From: Rhodospirillales bacterium
Lineage (GTDB): Bacteria; Pseudomonadota; Alphaproteobacteria; Rhodospirillales; Defluviicoccaceae
DNA: 36,399 nucleotides
Reading direction: 5' to 3'
Assembly (NCBI GenBank): GCA_016793925.1
Contig: JAEULH010000025.1
Span: forward strand, 1-36,399
The translations under genes were made by a program, and so were the position numbers. Shown in pieces: positions 21,194 to 29,345 of this stretch. How positions within the stretch are numbered: position 1 is the stretch's first letter; every line of letters begins with the position of its first letter. Below the pieces are notes generated by a model that had not been told where the DNA came from, ran no database searches, and saw only the letters and a list, made by a program, of their open reading frames with translations.

Positions 21194-22018
21194 ATGGCGA
21201 CTCATACGACAAAATCCCATCCGTTCCACATGGTCGATCCGAGCCCGTGGCCGATCGTCGCGACCATTGCGGCGTTCACCATAGCGACCGGCGGCATCTG
21301 GTTCATGCACGGCGGCCCCCCGTGGATTCTGATCGCCGGTTTCGCCGTGCTGATCGTGTCCTTCTTCGGGTGGTGGCGCGATGTCGTCAACGAAGCCCAA
21401 TCGGGACATAATCACACCTCGGTCGTTCAACATGGCCTGCGCGTGGGCGTGCTCCTGTTCATCGCATCCGAGGTCATGTTCTTCTTTGCCTTCTTCTGGG
21501 CCTACTTCAACGCCAGCGTGCCGCTGATCAACTCTGCAGCCCACACGACATGGCCGCCCGAAGGGATCACCCCCTTCCACGCCTGGGGCTTGCCGTTCCT
21601 CAATACCCTGATCCTGCTCACCTCCGGCGCCACCGTGACGGTCGCGCATCACGCCGTCCGGCTGAACGACCGGGAGAAGATGGTCTTCTGGATCGGCGCG
21701 ACCGCGGTTCTCGGGTTCCTCTTTCTTGGCCTCCAGGCCTTCGAGTATCACCACGCCGCGTTCGGATTGACCGGGGGAATCTATCCGTCGACATTCTTCC
21801 TGGCGACCGGCTTCCACGGCTTTCATGTCTTCGTCGGCGCGGCCTTCCTGACGGTCTGCTTCTTCCGTGCCCGGGCCGGCCACTTCACGCCCAACCAGCA
21901 CGTCGGCTTCGAGGCTGCCGCGTGGTACTGGCATTTCGTCGACGTGGTCTGGCTGTTTCTGTTCGTCTGCATCTACTGGTGGGGCAGCGCCGGCTACCAT
22001 GGCCCGGCGGGGCATTAG
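21194..22018 (+). CDS. coxC: Cytochrome c oxidase subunit III
   Basis: A 274-aa, seven-helix subunit that stabilises the catalytic core of the aa3 oxidase. It begins MATHTTKSHPFHMVDPSPWP, with the conserved PFHxVDPSPWP block. GLRVGVLLFIASEVMFFFAF, EYHHAAFGLTGGIYPSTFFL, GFHGFHVFVGAAFL and AAWYWHFVDVVWLFLFVCIY are canonical subunit III motifs, including the HFVD region. It lies 35 nt after ctaG in the cox operon. Confidence 0.97.
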   Translation: MATHTTKSHPFHMVDPSPWPIVATIAAFTIATGGIWFMHGGPPWILIAGFAVLIVSFFGWWRDVVNEAQSGHNHTSVVQHGLRVGVLLFIASEVMFFFAFFWAYFNASVPLINSAAHTTWPPEGITPFHAWGLPFLNTLILLTSGATVTVAHHAVRLNDREKMVFWIGATAVLGFLFLGLQAFEYHHAAFGLTGGIYPSTFFLATGFHGFHVFVGAAFLTVCFFRARAGHFTPNQHVGFEAAAWYWHFVDVVWLFLFVCIYWWGSAGYHGPAGH

Positions 22019-22039
22019 GGGAAGGTGGCCGGAACGGAG

Positions 22040-22426
22040 ATGAACGATCCGGCCGCACCCTCGACCTCGGCCATGCTGGCGGCGGGGATGCGTGGGCTTT
22101 GCCCGCGGTGTCGCCGCGGCCGGCTCTTCTCCGGGTTCCTCAAGGTGGCCGACCGCTGTCCGGCTTGCGGCCTGGATTTCAGCGGCCACGACGCCGGCGA
22201 CGGACCGGCCGTCGCGGCGATCTTCATCCTCGGCTTCGGCGTCACCGGGCTCGCCGGCTTTGTCGAGTACCTGTTTGCGCCGCCGATGTGGCTGCATGCG
22301 CTGCTGTGGTTGCCGCTGATCGGGTTGGGCGCGGTGGGGCTTTTGCAGCCGCTGAAGGGGTTGACCATCGCGCTGCAGTACCGCTTTCGTGCGGTGGACG
22401 AGCCGGGACGGCTTGGCGGCACCTGA
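22040..22426 (+). CDS. DUF983-family zinc-ribbon membrane protein
   Basis: A small protein of 128 aa from ATG 22040, or 133 aa from GTG 22025. The N-terminal zinc ribbon has two Cys pairs (GLCPRCRRGRLF and DRCPACGLDF). It is followed by two hydrophobic segments (VAAIFILGFGVTGLAGFVEY and LLWLPLIGLGAVGLLQPLKG). DUF983 genes regularly follow coxC in alphaproteobacteria, and an oxidase-biogenesis role has been suggested by that linkage only. The start is ambiguous because neither candidate has ideal ribosome-binding-site spacing. Confidence 0.85.
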   Translation: MNDPAAPSTSAMLAAGMRGLCPRCRRGRLFSGFLKVADRCPACGLDFSGHDAGDGPAVAAIFILGFGVTGLAGFVEYLFAPPMWLHALLWLPLIGLGAVGLLQPLKGLTIALQYRFRAVDEPGRLGGT

Positions 22427-22504
22427 GCGGCTCCGGCTCAGGCAGACGGGGCGGTGAGCCGCGCAGGTCGACAAGGGGTCGCGGACGGCGGGAGGGACAC
22501 GACG

Positions 22505-23332
22505 ATGAATGCGCAAGTGCGAACGGGCACCTATCGGCTGCCGGTGACGATCAACACGATCGCCGACGTCGATCGTTCCGGCCGCTGGCTCTCGGCCGGA
22601 TGGCGGGACTTCCGCAGAACGCCTGTCATCAGCCTGGTCTACGGCGGCGCTTTTGTCCTGATCAGCTTCGGCCTTGCCTACGGCCTTATCGCGGCGGGTC
22701 TCGGCTCGCTCGTGCTGCCGCTCGCGGGGGGCTTCGTCATGCTCGGACCGATCCTGGTCGTGGGCCTCTACGACGTCAGCCGGCGGCTCGAAAGGGACCA
22801 GCCGGCTCGCCTCGGCGATGTATTCAACGCGTTTGGCGAAAGCGCTGGCCAACTTGCGGCCATGGGCGTGACCCTGCTCATCGCCTATCTTGTCTGGGTC
22901 GAGGTTGCGCTGTTCCTGTTCATGCTCTTTTTCAGCCTGACCCCGCCGCCGCTCGATCGCTTCCTTGAGGATGTCGTCTTCTCCCTGAACGGGGCGCCGC
23001 TGCTCATCGTCGGGTCCATCGTCGGCGCGGCCTTCGGGGCGGTCGTTTTCTCCGTCTCCGCCGTTTCGGTGCCGCTGATTTACGATCGGCCCATCGACGT
23101 GATCACCGCCATAAGCGCGAGCCTGCTCGCGGTCCGCGAGAACTGGCGGCTGATGTTCGGCTGGGCGGCGATGATCGTGCTGGTGATCGCCTGCGGCCTG
23201 GCCACGTTCCTCGTCGGTCTCGCGGTCGCCCTGCCGGTCCTGGCCTACGCCACCTGGCACGCCTACCGCGACCTTATCGCCGTCGAAGATTCGCTTGTGC
23301 GCGAGGAGCCGCTGGCGGCTCAGGCCTCGTAG
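22505..23332 (+). CDS. DUF2189-family integral membrane protein
   Basis: A 275-aa membrane protein with about six helices. The N-terminus (TINTIADVDRSGRWLSAGWR, then DFRRTPVISLVYGGAFVLIS) and the paired helix pattern match the DUF2189 family, sometimes annotated as oxidase subunit I-like. No oxidase metal ligands are visible. It is last in the rightward cox run, starting 78 nt after DUF983 with GGGAGGGA upstream. A GC hairpin follows the stop. Function is unknown; the operon position suggests, but does not prove, a link with respiration. Confidence 0.8.
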   Translation: MNAQVRTGTYRLPVTINTIADVDRSGRWLSAGWRDFRRTPVISLVYGGAFVLISFGLAYGLIAAGLGSLVLPLAGGFVMLGPILVVGLYDVSRRLERDQPARLGDVFNAFGESAGQLAAMGVTLLIAYLVWVEVALFLFMLFFSLTPPPLDRFLEDVVFSLNGAPLLIVGSIVGAAFGAVVFSVSAVSVPLIYDRPIDVITAISASLLAVRENWRLMFGWAAMIVLVIACGLATFLVGLAVALPVLAYATWHAYRDLIAVEDSLVREEPLAAQAS

Positions 23333-23340
23333 GGATTGCG

Positions 23341-23358
23341 CCCGCGCCATCGCGCGGG
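23341..23358 (+). terminator. GC-rich hairpin at the end of the cox operon
   Basis: CCCGCG, a 6-nt loop and CGCGGG form a 6-bp stem 8 nt after the DUF2189 stop. The sequence that follows is only moderately T-rich. Position favours a terminator or a 3'-end stabilising hairpin. Confidence 0.35.
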
Positions 23359-23547
23359 TCCTCGTCGCTTCGCCAGATCCCCCTTTGTCGCGCTTGCGCG
23401 CTGGCAGGTCGACGCGAGCGACGCCACATACGAACGACCAAGAAGCGGGCCGCCGGCAAGAGCGGCCTTGAACCGGCTTGCCAAGCCCCGGTCGCCGTGT
23501 CGTGTCGTCGGTACCCGGGTGCAAAAGCCTGAGGGAGGACGACGCCA

Positions 23548-25326
23548 ATGGCCGATGAAAGCATGGAACTGGGGACGGAGCTTGCTCCGGAATGGCAAGC
23601 GCTGCTCGAACGCGGCCGGAAGGTCGGCGCGGACTACCAGGAGCGGCTGAAGCACGAGGAGGTTTTCAGCACCCTGAACCCGGCGCTGATGGGACAGCTG
23701 TTCGTCGAGGTCGCCGAGCAGCTCCTGGCCAAGCCGGAGACCCTGCAGCAGGCCCAGGCGAGCCTGGTTGAGGACTATGGACGGTTGTGGCAGGCGACGG
23801 CGGCGGCGCTCCGGGGCGAGGCGGCGGCGCCGGTCATCGAGCCGCAGCCGGGCGATCGTCGGTTCAAGGACGAAGACTGGACGGCCAACCCGACCTTCAG
23901 CGCGATCAAGCAGTTTTATCTGCTGGCGGCGCGATGGCTGGAGTCGATGGTCGCCGACGCCGAGGGGCTCGACCCGAAGACCCGACAGAAGGCGCTCTTC
24001 TACATGCGCCAGTTCCTGAGCGCGGTGGCGCCGACCAATTTCCTCGCGACCAACCCGAAGGTCATTCGCGCAACGGCCGCGAGCCAAGGCGAGAACCTCC
24101 GCCGCGGCTTTACCCACCTGCTCGACGACATGGAGCGCAGCCGCGGGCCGCTGCAGGTTGCGCTGACCGACGCTCAGGCCTTCAGGCTCGGCGAGAACAT
24201 CGCGACGACCCCGGGCAAGGTCGTCTATCAGAACGGCCTGATGCAGCTCATCCAATACACGCCGACGACCGACAAGGCGTATCGCCGGCCGCTGATGATC
24301 GTGCCGCCGTGGATCAACAAGTACTACGTCCTCGACATGCAGCCGAAGAACTCGTTCATACGCTGGGCGGTGGGCGAAGGTCACACGGTGTTCGTCATTT
24401 CCTGGATCAATCCCGAGGCCGAACATTCGGACAAGAACTTCGACGACTATCTGCTTGACGGGCCGATGGCGGCGCTCGATGCCATCGAGCGCGCGACGGG
24501 AGAACGCGAGGTCAACGCCCTCGGTTACTGCATCGGCGGCACCCTGCTCGCCTGCACCCTGGCACACATGGCGGCGCGCGACGACCGCCGGGTCGCTTCG
24601 GCGACCTTCTTTACGACCATGCTCGACTTTGCCGAACCGGGCGAACTCGGCGTCTTCATCGACGAGGCGCAGATCGCGATGGTCGAGAAGCACATGGAGA
24701 AGAAGGGCTTCCTCGACGGCTCACAGATGGCGCAGGTTTTCAGCATGCTGCGCGAAAACGACCTGATCTGGTCGGCCTTCATCAACAACTACCTTCTCGG
24801 CAAGGATCCGCCGGCGTTCGATCTGCTTTACTGGAATTCGGATTCGACGCGGATGCCGGCGATGATGCACGGCTTCTACCTGCGCGAGATGTACCTGAAC
24901 AACCGGCTGATCGAGCCGGATGCGCTGACGCTCGCCGGCACGCCCATCGACTTGCACCGGATCGAGACGCCGGCCTACTTTCTTTCCGCCCGCGAGGACC
25001 ACATCGCGCCGTGGCGCTCGACCTTCGCCGCGACGCGGTTGTTCAGCGGCTCCGTGCGCTTCGTGCTCGCCGCTTCGGGGCACATCGCGGGGGTCATCAA
25101 CCCGCCCGTGGCCGGCAAGTACAACTACTGGACCAGCAACCGCAAGGGACGGACGCCCGAGGCGTGGCTGAAGAGCGCCGAGCGCAAGGAGGGCTCGTGG
25201 TGGCCGGACTGGGCGCGCTGGGTCGCGCGCAAGGGCGGTGGGAAGGTCGCGGCGCGCGAGCCGGGGGCAGGCGCCTTGCCCGCGCTCGAGGACGCGCCCG
25301 GATCCTACGTCAAGATGCGGCTGTAG
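23548..25326 (+). CDS. phaC: Class I poly(3-hydroxyalkanoate) synthase
   Basis: A 592-aa polymerase that builds polyhydroxybutyrate-type storage polymer from hydroxyacyl-CoA. The lipase-like box NALGYCIGGTLLACTL carries the catalytic cysteine. The aspartate lies in LSAREDHIAPW and the histidine in ASGHIAGVINPP. KYYVLDMQPKNSFIRWAVGE and FVISWINPEAEHSDKNFDDY are conserved synthase blocks. The length and the N-terminal domain (PTNFLATNPKVIRATAASQG) indicate class I, which acts without PhaE or PhaR. ATG at 23548 has GAGGGAGGA upstream. It is a single transcription unit. The 215 bp before it hold no gene. Confidence 0.97.
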   Translation: MADESMELGTELAPEWQALLERGRKVGADYQERLKHEEVFSTLNPALMGQLFVEVAEQLLAKPETLQQAQASLVEDYGRLWQATAAALRGEAAAPVIEPQPGDRRFKDEDWTANPTFSAIKQFYLLAARWLESMVADAEGLDPKTRQKALFYMRQFLSAVAPTNFLATNPKVIRATAASQGENLRRGFTHLLDDMERSRGPLQVALTDAQAFRLGENIATTPGKVVYQNGLMQLIQYTPTTDKAYRRPLMIVPPWINKYYVLDMQPKNSFIRWAVGEGHTVFVISWINPEAEHSDKNFDDYLLDGPMAALDAIERATGEREVNALGYCIGGTLLACTLAHMAARDDRRVASATFFTTMLDFAEPGELGVFIDEAQIAMVEKHMEKKGFLDGSQMAQVFSMLRENDLIWSAFINNYLLGKDPPAFDLLYWNSDSTRMPAMMHGFYLREMYLNNRLIEPDALTLAGTPIDLHRIETPAYFLSAREDHIAPWRSTFAATRLFSGSVRFVLAASGHIAGVINPPVAGKYNYWTSNRKGRTPEAWLKSAERKEGSWWPDWARWVARKGGGKVAAREPGAGALPALEDAPGSYVKMRL

Positions 25327-25355
25327 AAGTGGGAAATAACCTCGCGTACAGCGTA

Positions 25356-25380
25356 CGGCAGAGTGAATAATCTACTGCCG
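25356..25380. terminator. Weak hairpin between convergent phaC and lipoprotein genes
   Basis: CGGCAG and CTGCCG pair across a 13-nt AT-rich loop in the 83-bp convergent gap. The stem is short and lacks a T-tract, so this is only a possible shared terminator. Confidence 0.2.
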
Positions 25381-25409
25381 AACGCCGCATGCGATGGCTA
25401 TTTCGAATT

Positions 25410-25808
25410 TTAGGTCTTGCTCGACTGTACGTTCGTTGCATTGCCATCGCTATCATAGCGGATGGTTACATTAATTTTTTCGCCCTGATTCATGGCTTCG
25501 ATTGGGGTGCCTATTATTTCCCAGGCTCCGAAGGTGAGGACATCCATCGCGGCGTGCCCCACCGCGCGACCCGTACTGGGCTCATTGCCGACGATGTACT
25601 CGTAGGCGGCGATCATGGTGCCGTCCTGTTCTGTGGAAAGAGAGACAGGCTGACCAAGAGCCATTTCGATTTCGCCGCGTGAAGCACCCTTATGAACGTT
25701 ACTAAGATTCGGCTCATCGTCTCCCGCCGCCGCCATGTACACTGAGCATCCGCTGGCAGAGAGTGCCGTGCAGCACATCAATGCCAAAACTAGGGTACGC
25801 GATTGCAT
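25410..25808 (-). CDS. Small lipoprotein with an SmpA/BamE-like region
   Basis: A 132-aa predicted lipoprotein. The signal peptide MQSRTLVLALMCCTALSASG ends in a lipobox with the lipidated cysteine (SASGC). The mature part contains VHKGASRGEIEMALGQPV, resembling the SmpA/OmlA/BamE fold in which a short helix precedes a G-x-P turn. A beta-rich stretch with an AYEYIVGN segment follows. The C-terminus NVTIRYDSDGNATNVQSSKT fits a final strand. It is less GC-rich than its neighbours. Homology to BamE is suggestive only; it is too divergent to call bamE. The Shine-Dalgarno sequence AGGAG (25819-25815) lies partly inside a strong hairpin in the leader. Confidence 0.78.
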   Translation of the reverse strand: MQSRTLVLALMCCTALSASGCSVYMAAAGDDEPNLSNVHKGASRGEIEMALGQPVSLSTEQDGTMIAAYEYIVGNEPSTGRAVGHAAMDVLTFGAWEIIGTPIEAMNQGEKINVTIRYDSDGNATNVQSSKT

Positions 25809-25816
25809 GGTAAACT

Positions 25817-25851
25817 CCTGTCACAGTGAATGGTTCATTTACGGTGACAGG
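25817..25851 (-). promoter_or_regulatory. Leader hairpin overlapping the lipoprotein ribosome-binding site
   Basis: CCTGTCAC and GTGACAGG form a perfect 8-bp stem. It extends inward past one mismatch by five more pairs, one of them G-T, around a 7-nt loop. On the transcript the 3' arm contains the AGG of the AGGAG ribosome-binding site, 6 nt before the ATG. Translation could therefore depend on opening the hairpin. It could also be a DNA operator. Confidence 0.5.
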
Positions 25852-26061
25852 CGTTGAAGAAGGGTTAGCGCGCGCCAATCCTACTTGTCGAAGGCAGGGC
25901 GCGCTTCACTTCGGAGCAACAAGGCATACGTTCAGGCGGAGCAATGTTCTGACGCGCCCGCGGTGAAAAACGGACACCCTCGGGGCGACGCAGAGGAAGA
26001 GCCGCCGGCGCCCTGCTTCGACGTGGGAGCAGGGCACCGGCGGCCGGATCGGCAGCAGGTC

Positions 26062-26748
26062 CTACGTGCGAGCGGCGGCGCTGTACAGGCGCGAGTGGAC
26101 GGCCCGGCTGCCCTCGAGCCGGCGCAGGCCTTTGGCTGCGGCAAGGACGGCCAGATCGACAAGCGGTTCGACGACGATGACCAGGGCGTACGCGGCGGCG
26201 AACGAGGAGATCTGGGCAAGGTTCTCCACGCCGAAACCATGGCCGTACAGCGACCAGAAGGCGACCCAGGCGATGACCCCGCCCTGATACGACGTCGAGA
26301 GCGCAAGCGCCTGCCGGTACTTGACGTCGGTGTAGGCATCGTTGGCGGGGATGATGCGGCGGGCCAACTCATGGACGGCGAAGATGGGGACCAGCAAGGT
26401 TGTGACGTTCATCCCATACTGGGGCAAATCGAAGGGGGCGAAGAACAGTCCCTGAATGAGGAGGCCGAGAGCGAGACCGATCGCTGCGGGTCCGGCACCG
26501 AAAATCAGAAAAAGCGTCGAGCCGAGGATGAGATGGACCTCGGACACCCCGACCGGATAGTGCGGCAGGATCTCGAAGAAGGTGAAGACAAGGGCCGTGC
26601 TGATCGCGCTGCGGATCGCGAGCGGGACGATGCCGTCGCGCTTTGTCGTGTCGAAGGCCAGCTTGGCGGCGTAGCCGAGCGAGCCGGCGGCGGTCCCATA
26701 GCTCAAGATCAGTTTGGCGCCGTCGACGACGCCGGGTTCCATATGCAT
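26062..26748 (-). CDS. cbiM: CbiM-like energy-coupling-factor transporter permease (cobalt/cobalamin-related)
   Basis: A 228-aa membrane protein with about six helices, beginning MHMEPGVVDGAKLILSYGTA. The N-terminal Met-His is the metal-coordinating start of CbiM/NikM proteins. Conserved blocks are FFEILPHYPVGVSEVHLILG, PAAIGLALGLLIQGLFFAP and DLPQYGMNVTTLLVPIFAVH. Family members are the substrate-binding subunits of cobalt or nickel ECF transporters. ATG at 26748 follows GAAAGGA; the frame extending to 26820 would enter the riboswitch leader. A cobalamin riboswitch upstream indicates repression by B12 and supports cobalt as the cargo. No ATPase or T-component gene is adjacent. Confidence 0.88.
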   Translation of the reverse strand: MHMEPGVVDGAKLILSYGTAAGSLGYAAKLAFDTTKRDGIVPLAIRSAISTALVFTFFEILPHYPVGVSEVHLILGSTLFLIFGAGPAAIGLALGLLIQGLFFAPFDLPQYGMNVTTLLVPIFAVHELARRIIPANDAYTDVKYRQALALSTSYQGGVIAWVAFWSLYGHGFGVENLAQISSFAAAYALVIVVEPLVDLAVLAAAKGLRRLEGSRAVHSRLYSAAART

Positions 26749-26821
26749 AGGTCTTTCCTTTCGCACCCACCGTGCGGTTGAGCCCCATCGGAGGAGATGG
26801 TGGCGGCGGTTTCCTCGCATT

Positions 26822-26985
26822 CCATGGGCAGGTCTCCTGACTCGCGGGTCGTCGCCTGAACTTCCGCCTTCCCGGGCCCTGCGGCCCAGTGGCGCATCGG
26901 AAGCGGCTACCGCTCACAGTTGCGGGGGCAGTCACGGCTGGGGTCCCGTCGAGGTCGACCCTTCCGTGTTCCCTTTTGATCCCGC
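26822..26985 (-). promoter_or_regulatory. Cobalamin (B12) riboswitch
   Basis: On the minus strand the conserved elements occur in order: AAAAGGGAACACGGAAGG near the 5' end, the core GACTGCCCCCGCAACTGT, GAGCGGTAGCC, GCCACTG (26893-26887), GGGAAGGCGGAAG, and the B12 box AGTCAGGAGACCTGCC (26842-26827), which is a perfect consensus match. It lies about 80 nt upstream of the CbiM-like start. Such elements shut down cobalt/B12 uptake genes when adenosylcobalamin is abundant. The outer boundaries are approximate. Confidence 0.95.
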
Positions 26986-27219
26986 GGGCTTGGCCCGCAT
27001 GGAACCCATGAACGGCCAACAATTGTCCATGTTGGCGACACAGGCAAGCGCTTGTTGGCGCCGCGTCGGCCGACGCGCCGCCGGCCGCCCTGTCGACGGA
27101 GGGGCCGGGGCGGCCCTGGCAACAGGCGATTCGCCGATCCCAGGACCCCGCGCGGCCTTCGATCCGGCGTCCGGGATCTTGCGGACAAGCGACGATCTCG
27201 TTCTCCTGAAGCTATTTCA

Positions 27220-29154
27220 ATGCTCTATCTTGTGCCTGATTCGGTCGAGGCCACGACCTGCGTGCTTATCGCGACGAGCGCGTGTTACTGGTACAACCGC
27301 ACCCGTCGCGCAGTACCCCCAGGCGAGGGCCCTTTGGACACCTCTGCAAACACGGCCCGCGAAATCGGAGGCCAGCACGAGGCGGGGCTGCAGCTTTTCG
27401 AGCCCGTTCGGGTTGTGTCAACGCTCTATGCGATGTGGCTGGTTGCGCTGACCGTCGCTTCGCACCTGAGCAACTCACAGGTTGTAACCGAACTCATCCT
27501 GCTCGCCGGCGCCGGACCGGCTCTGGCTCAAGGCCTCCTGCTGCCGGCGGACACCCGCGGCACCGCGGCGGGTCTGTGGTTCCTGTGGACGTTCGTCATC
27601 GTCTTTCTGGTGAGCGACCTCATCAACAACGCGAGCTGGACCGATTACGCCAACGTCTTCAACGTGGTTTTCGTCTTCTCGATCGGCTTCATCGTCGCCT
27701 GCTGCGAAGACCGCCTGTTGATCCGGCGGATCGTTGCCATTTACGCCGTTCTGCTCGTTCCCTACCTCATCCACGTCAATATGTTCGGCAACTATGTGTT
27801 CGGTCGCCTGAACGCCGGTGCCCAGCCGAACCTTTGGGGGTTGATCTCCCTCAATGTCGCCCTCGGCGCCTACTGTGTCCGCAACCGCGTGCTGGCCGCT
27901 GCCTGCTGGGCGGTCGCTCTCGTTACTCTGTATCACGCGCAGGCCCGCGGCAGCATGGTCGCCCTCGTCCCGATCGTCGCGATCGGCGCCTATGCGTGGT
28001 GGCGTTATTCGCAAGGCACGGACTTCTCGTGGAAGGTGCTGGCCGCGCTGCTCGCGCTCATCGCCGGGATGGTCGTCGTGCTCGTTGCGTCGGACTTTTT
28101 CATCAACGACGTGATGCGCCTGAACGACCCTTATCGCGGCCTGCAGTCCGGCCTGACGGGGCGCGACGTGGCCTGGGCGAAGGCCCTGCAGATCTGGTAC
28201 GACGCGCCGCTGCTTGGCGTCGGCTTCCGCCGTCACGAGATGTTCCTGCTCGGCGACCAGGCCACGTCTTCGCACAACGCCTACATCGCGATGCTGGCCG
28301 ACACCGGTTTCGCCGGCTTCACGGTCTACGTCCTCTTTCTCGCCGGATCGTTGGTCGCCGCTCTGCGGCTTGGAGGCGATCCTCGCTTGCGCCTGTTTCT
28401 CGTCGCCGTCATCCTTTCGTACAGCTTCGTCGGCATATTCGAACGCCGGGCGATCAACGCCGGCAACTCCTTCTCCGTCACCTTCATCTTTGCCTGCCTG
28501 CTGGCGATGCGTCTGGCTCGCGTGCCCGGCGTTGCGTCCGTTGTCGTGGCCGCCGCACCGTCCGCCACGATCACGGCCGTTCAGCAGGAGCAGAAGCCGG
28601 AGCCGAAGACGGAACCGGAGCCGAAGCCGAAGCCGGAGCCGGCAGAGACGGTCGCTTTCCCTGTCGCCGCCGTCGGCCGGCAGCGGGTCACGAACGTCCA
28701 CGAGATCAGGACGGTGGTTGAGTCGTTTCTCGATGTCGACGCTGTCGCTCGCGCAAGCCTCGGCCGATACGCACGCGCACTGACCGATCGGCAATGGCGG
28801 GAATACCGGCGGTTGATGCGCGACATGTTCGTGTTCGGCTACGCCGCCCACTTCAGCGGCTATTCGATGGACAGCCTGTACGTCGACCGGGTGGTGGCCA
28901 ACGATGACGGCACAGCGGTCGTGCGCACGCAATTTGCGCATCGGGCGAACGAGCAGCCGCTCCTGCTTGACTGGCGGATCGGCGCCGGCGACTTCGACGG
29001 CTTCAAGGTGCTCGACGTTGTCATCGACGACGTTTCCCTCGCCGGCACCCTCCGCGCAGACTTCGCCGCGATCGTCGCCAACGGCGGGTTCTCCCGCTTG
29101 CTGACGACGTTGCGGCGCCAGATCGACGACCTGAAGGGCGCGGCTGCCGCCTGA
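27220..29154 (+). CDS. O-antigen ligase/polymerase-type membrane protein fused to a C-terminal MlaC-like domain
   Basis: A 644-aa single frame with two unrelated parts. Residues about 1-440 hold roughly 12-13 hydrophobic segments and the Wzy_C/O-antigen-ligase core: GLTGRDVAWAKALQIWYDAP, LLGVGFRRHEM and SSHNAYIAMLADTGFAGFTV. These enzymes join or polymerise lipid-linked glycans on the periplasmic face. A linker rich in Glu-Pro and Lys-Pro (about residues 455-475) follows. Residues about 488-640 resemble MlaC/Ttg2D phospholipid-binding proteins: VVESFLDVDAVARASLGRYA, WREYRRLMRDMFVFGYAAHF, FDGFKVLDVVIDDVSLAGTL and RADFAAIVANGGFSRLLTTL. ATG at 27220 has only a weak ribosome-binding site. No frame break separates the parts. 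The combined function is unknown. Confidence 0.82.
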   Translation: MLYLVPDSVEATTCVLIATSACYWYNRTRRAVPPGEGPLDTSANTAREIGGQHEAGLQLFEPVRVVSTLYAMWLVALTVASHLSNSQVVTELILLAGAGPALAQGLLLPADTRGTAAGLWFLWTFVIVFLVSDLINNASWTDYANVFNVVFVFSIGFIVACCEDRLLIRRIVAIYAVLLVPYLIHVNMFGNYVFGRLNAGAQPNLWGLISLNVALGAYCVRNRVLAAACWAVALVTLYHAQARGSMVALVPIVAIGAYAWWRYSQGTDFSWKVLAALLALIAGMVVVLVASDFFINDVMRLNDPYRGLQSGLTGRDVAWAKALQIWYDAPLLGVGFRRHEMFLLGDQATSSHNAYIAMLADTGFAGFTVYVLFLAGSLVAALRLGGDPRLRLFLVAVILSYSFVGIFERRAINAGNSFSVTFIFACLLAMRLARVPGVASVVVAAAPSATITAVQQEQKPEPKTEPEPKPKPEPAETVAFPVAAVGRQRVTNVHEIRTVVESFLDVDAVARASLGRYARALTDRQWREYRRLMRDMFVFGYAAHFSGYSMDSLYVDRVVANDDGTAVVRTQFAHRANEQPLLLDWRIGAGDFDGFKVLDVVIDDVSLAGTLRADFAAIVANGGFSRLLTTLRRQIDDLKGAAAA

Positions 29155-29181
29155 GCCGCGCACGCGATGGCCCCCGCATGA

Positions 29182-29258
29182 TGGTCGGGGAGACTGGATT
29201 CGAACCAGCGACCCTCTGCTCCCAAAGCAGATGCGCTACCAGACTGCGCCACTCCCCG
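29182..29258 (-). tRNA. tRNA-Pro (UGG anticodon)
   Basis: The minus strand folds as a 77-nt tRNA with acceptor stem CGGGGAG/CTCCCCG, D arm GCGCAGTCTGGTAGCGC, anticodon stem TCTGC/GCAGA around the loop TTTGGGA (anticodon TGG), the T-arm sequence GGTTCGAATCC, and an encoded 3' CCA. It lies between the ligase-MlaC gene and the phage-like region, at a plausible boundary of an integrated element. Confidence 0.97.
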
Positions 29259-29345
29259 AAGCCCAGAAACTAAGGCGTTTAGCGGGTTTTCGCAACGCCA
29301 CGAAACCGGAACAAAACGGCGATATCCGGCGCGTTACGGTCAAAG

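Noticed and set aside
22505-23332. DUF2189 protein as a functional oxidase subunit I
   Set aside because: No heme- or copper-ligand histidines are present in the membrane segments.
18737-23548. Long minus-strand open frames opposite coxB-coxA and opposite coxC to DUF2189 (624 and 797 codons)
   Set aside because: They are antisense to well-supported oxidase genes, encode Arg/Asp/His-rich sequence without domains, and arise from GC-rich codon use.
25885-26781. Plus-strand 298-codon frame over the CbiM-like gene
   Set aside because: It runs antisense to a conserved permease gene and has no recognisable domain.
27475-29163. Minus-strand 562-codon frame opposite the ligase-MlaC gene
   Set aside because: Low-complexity Arg/Asp/Gln-rich translation with no motif; the plus strand has clear conserved domains.
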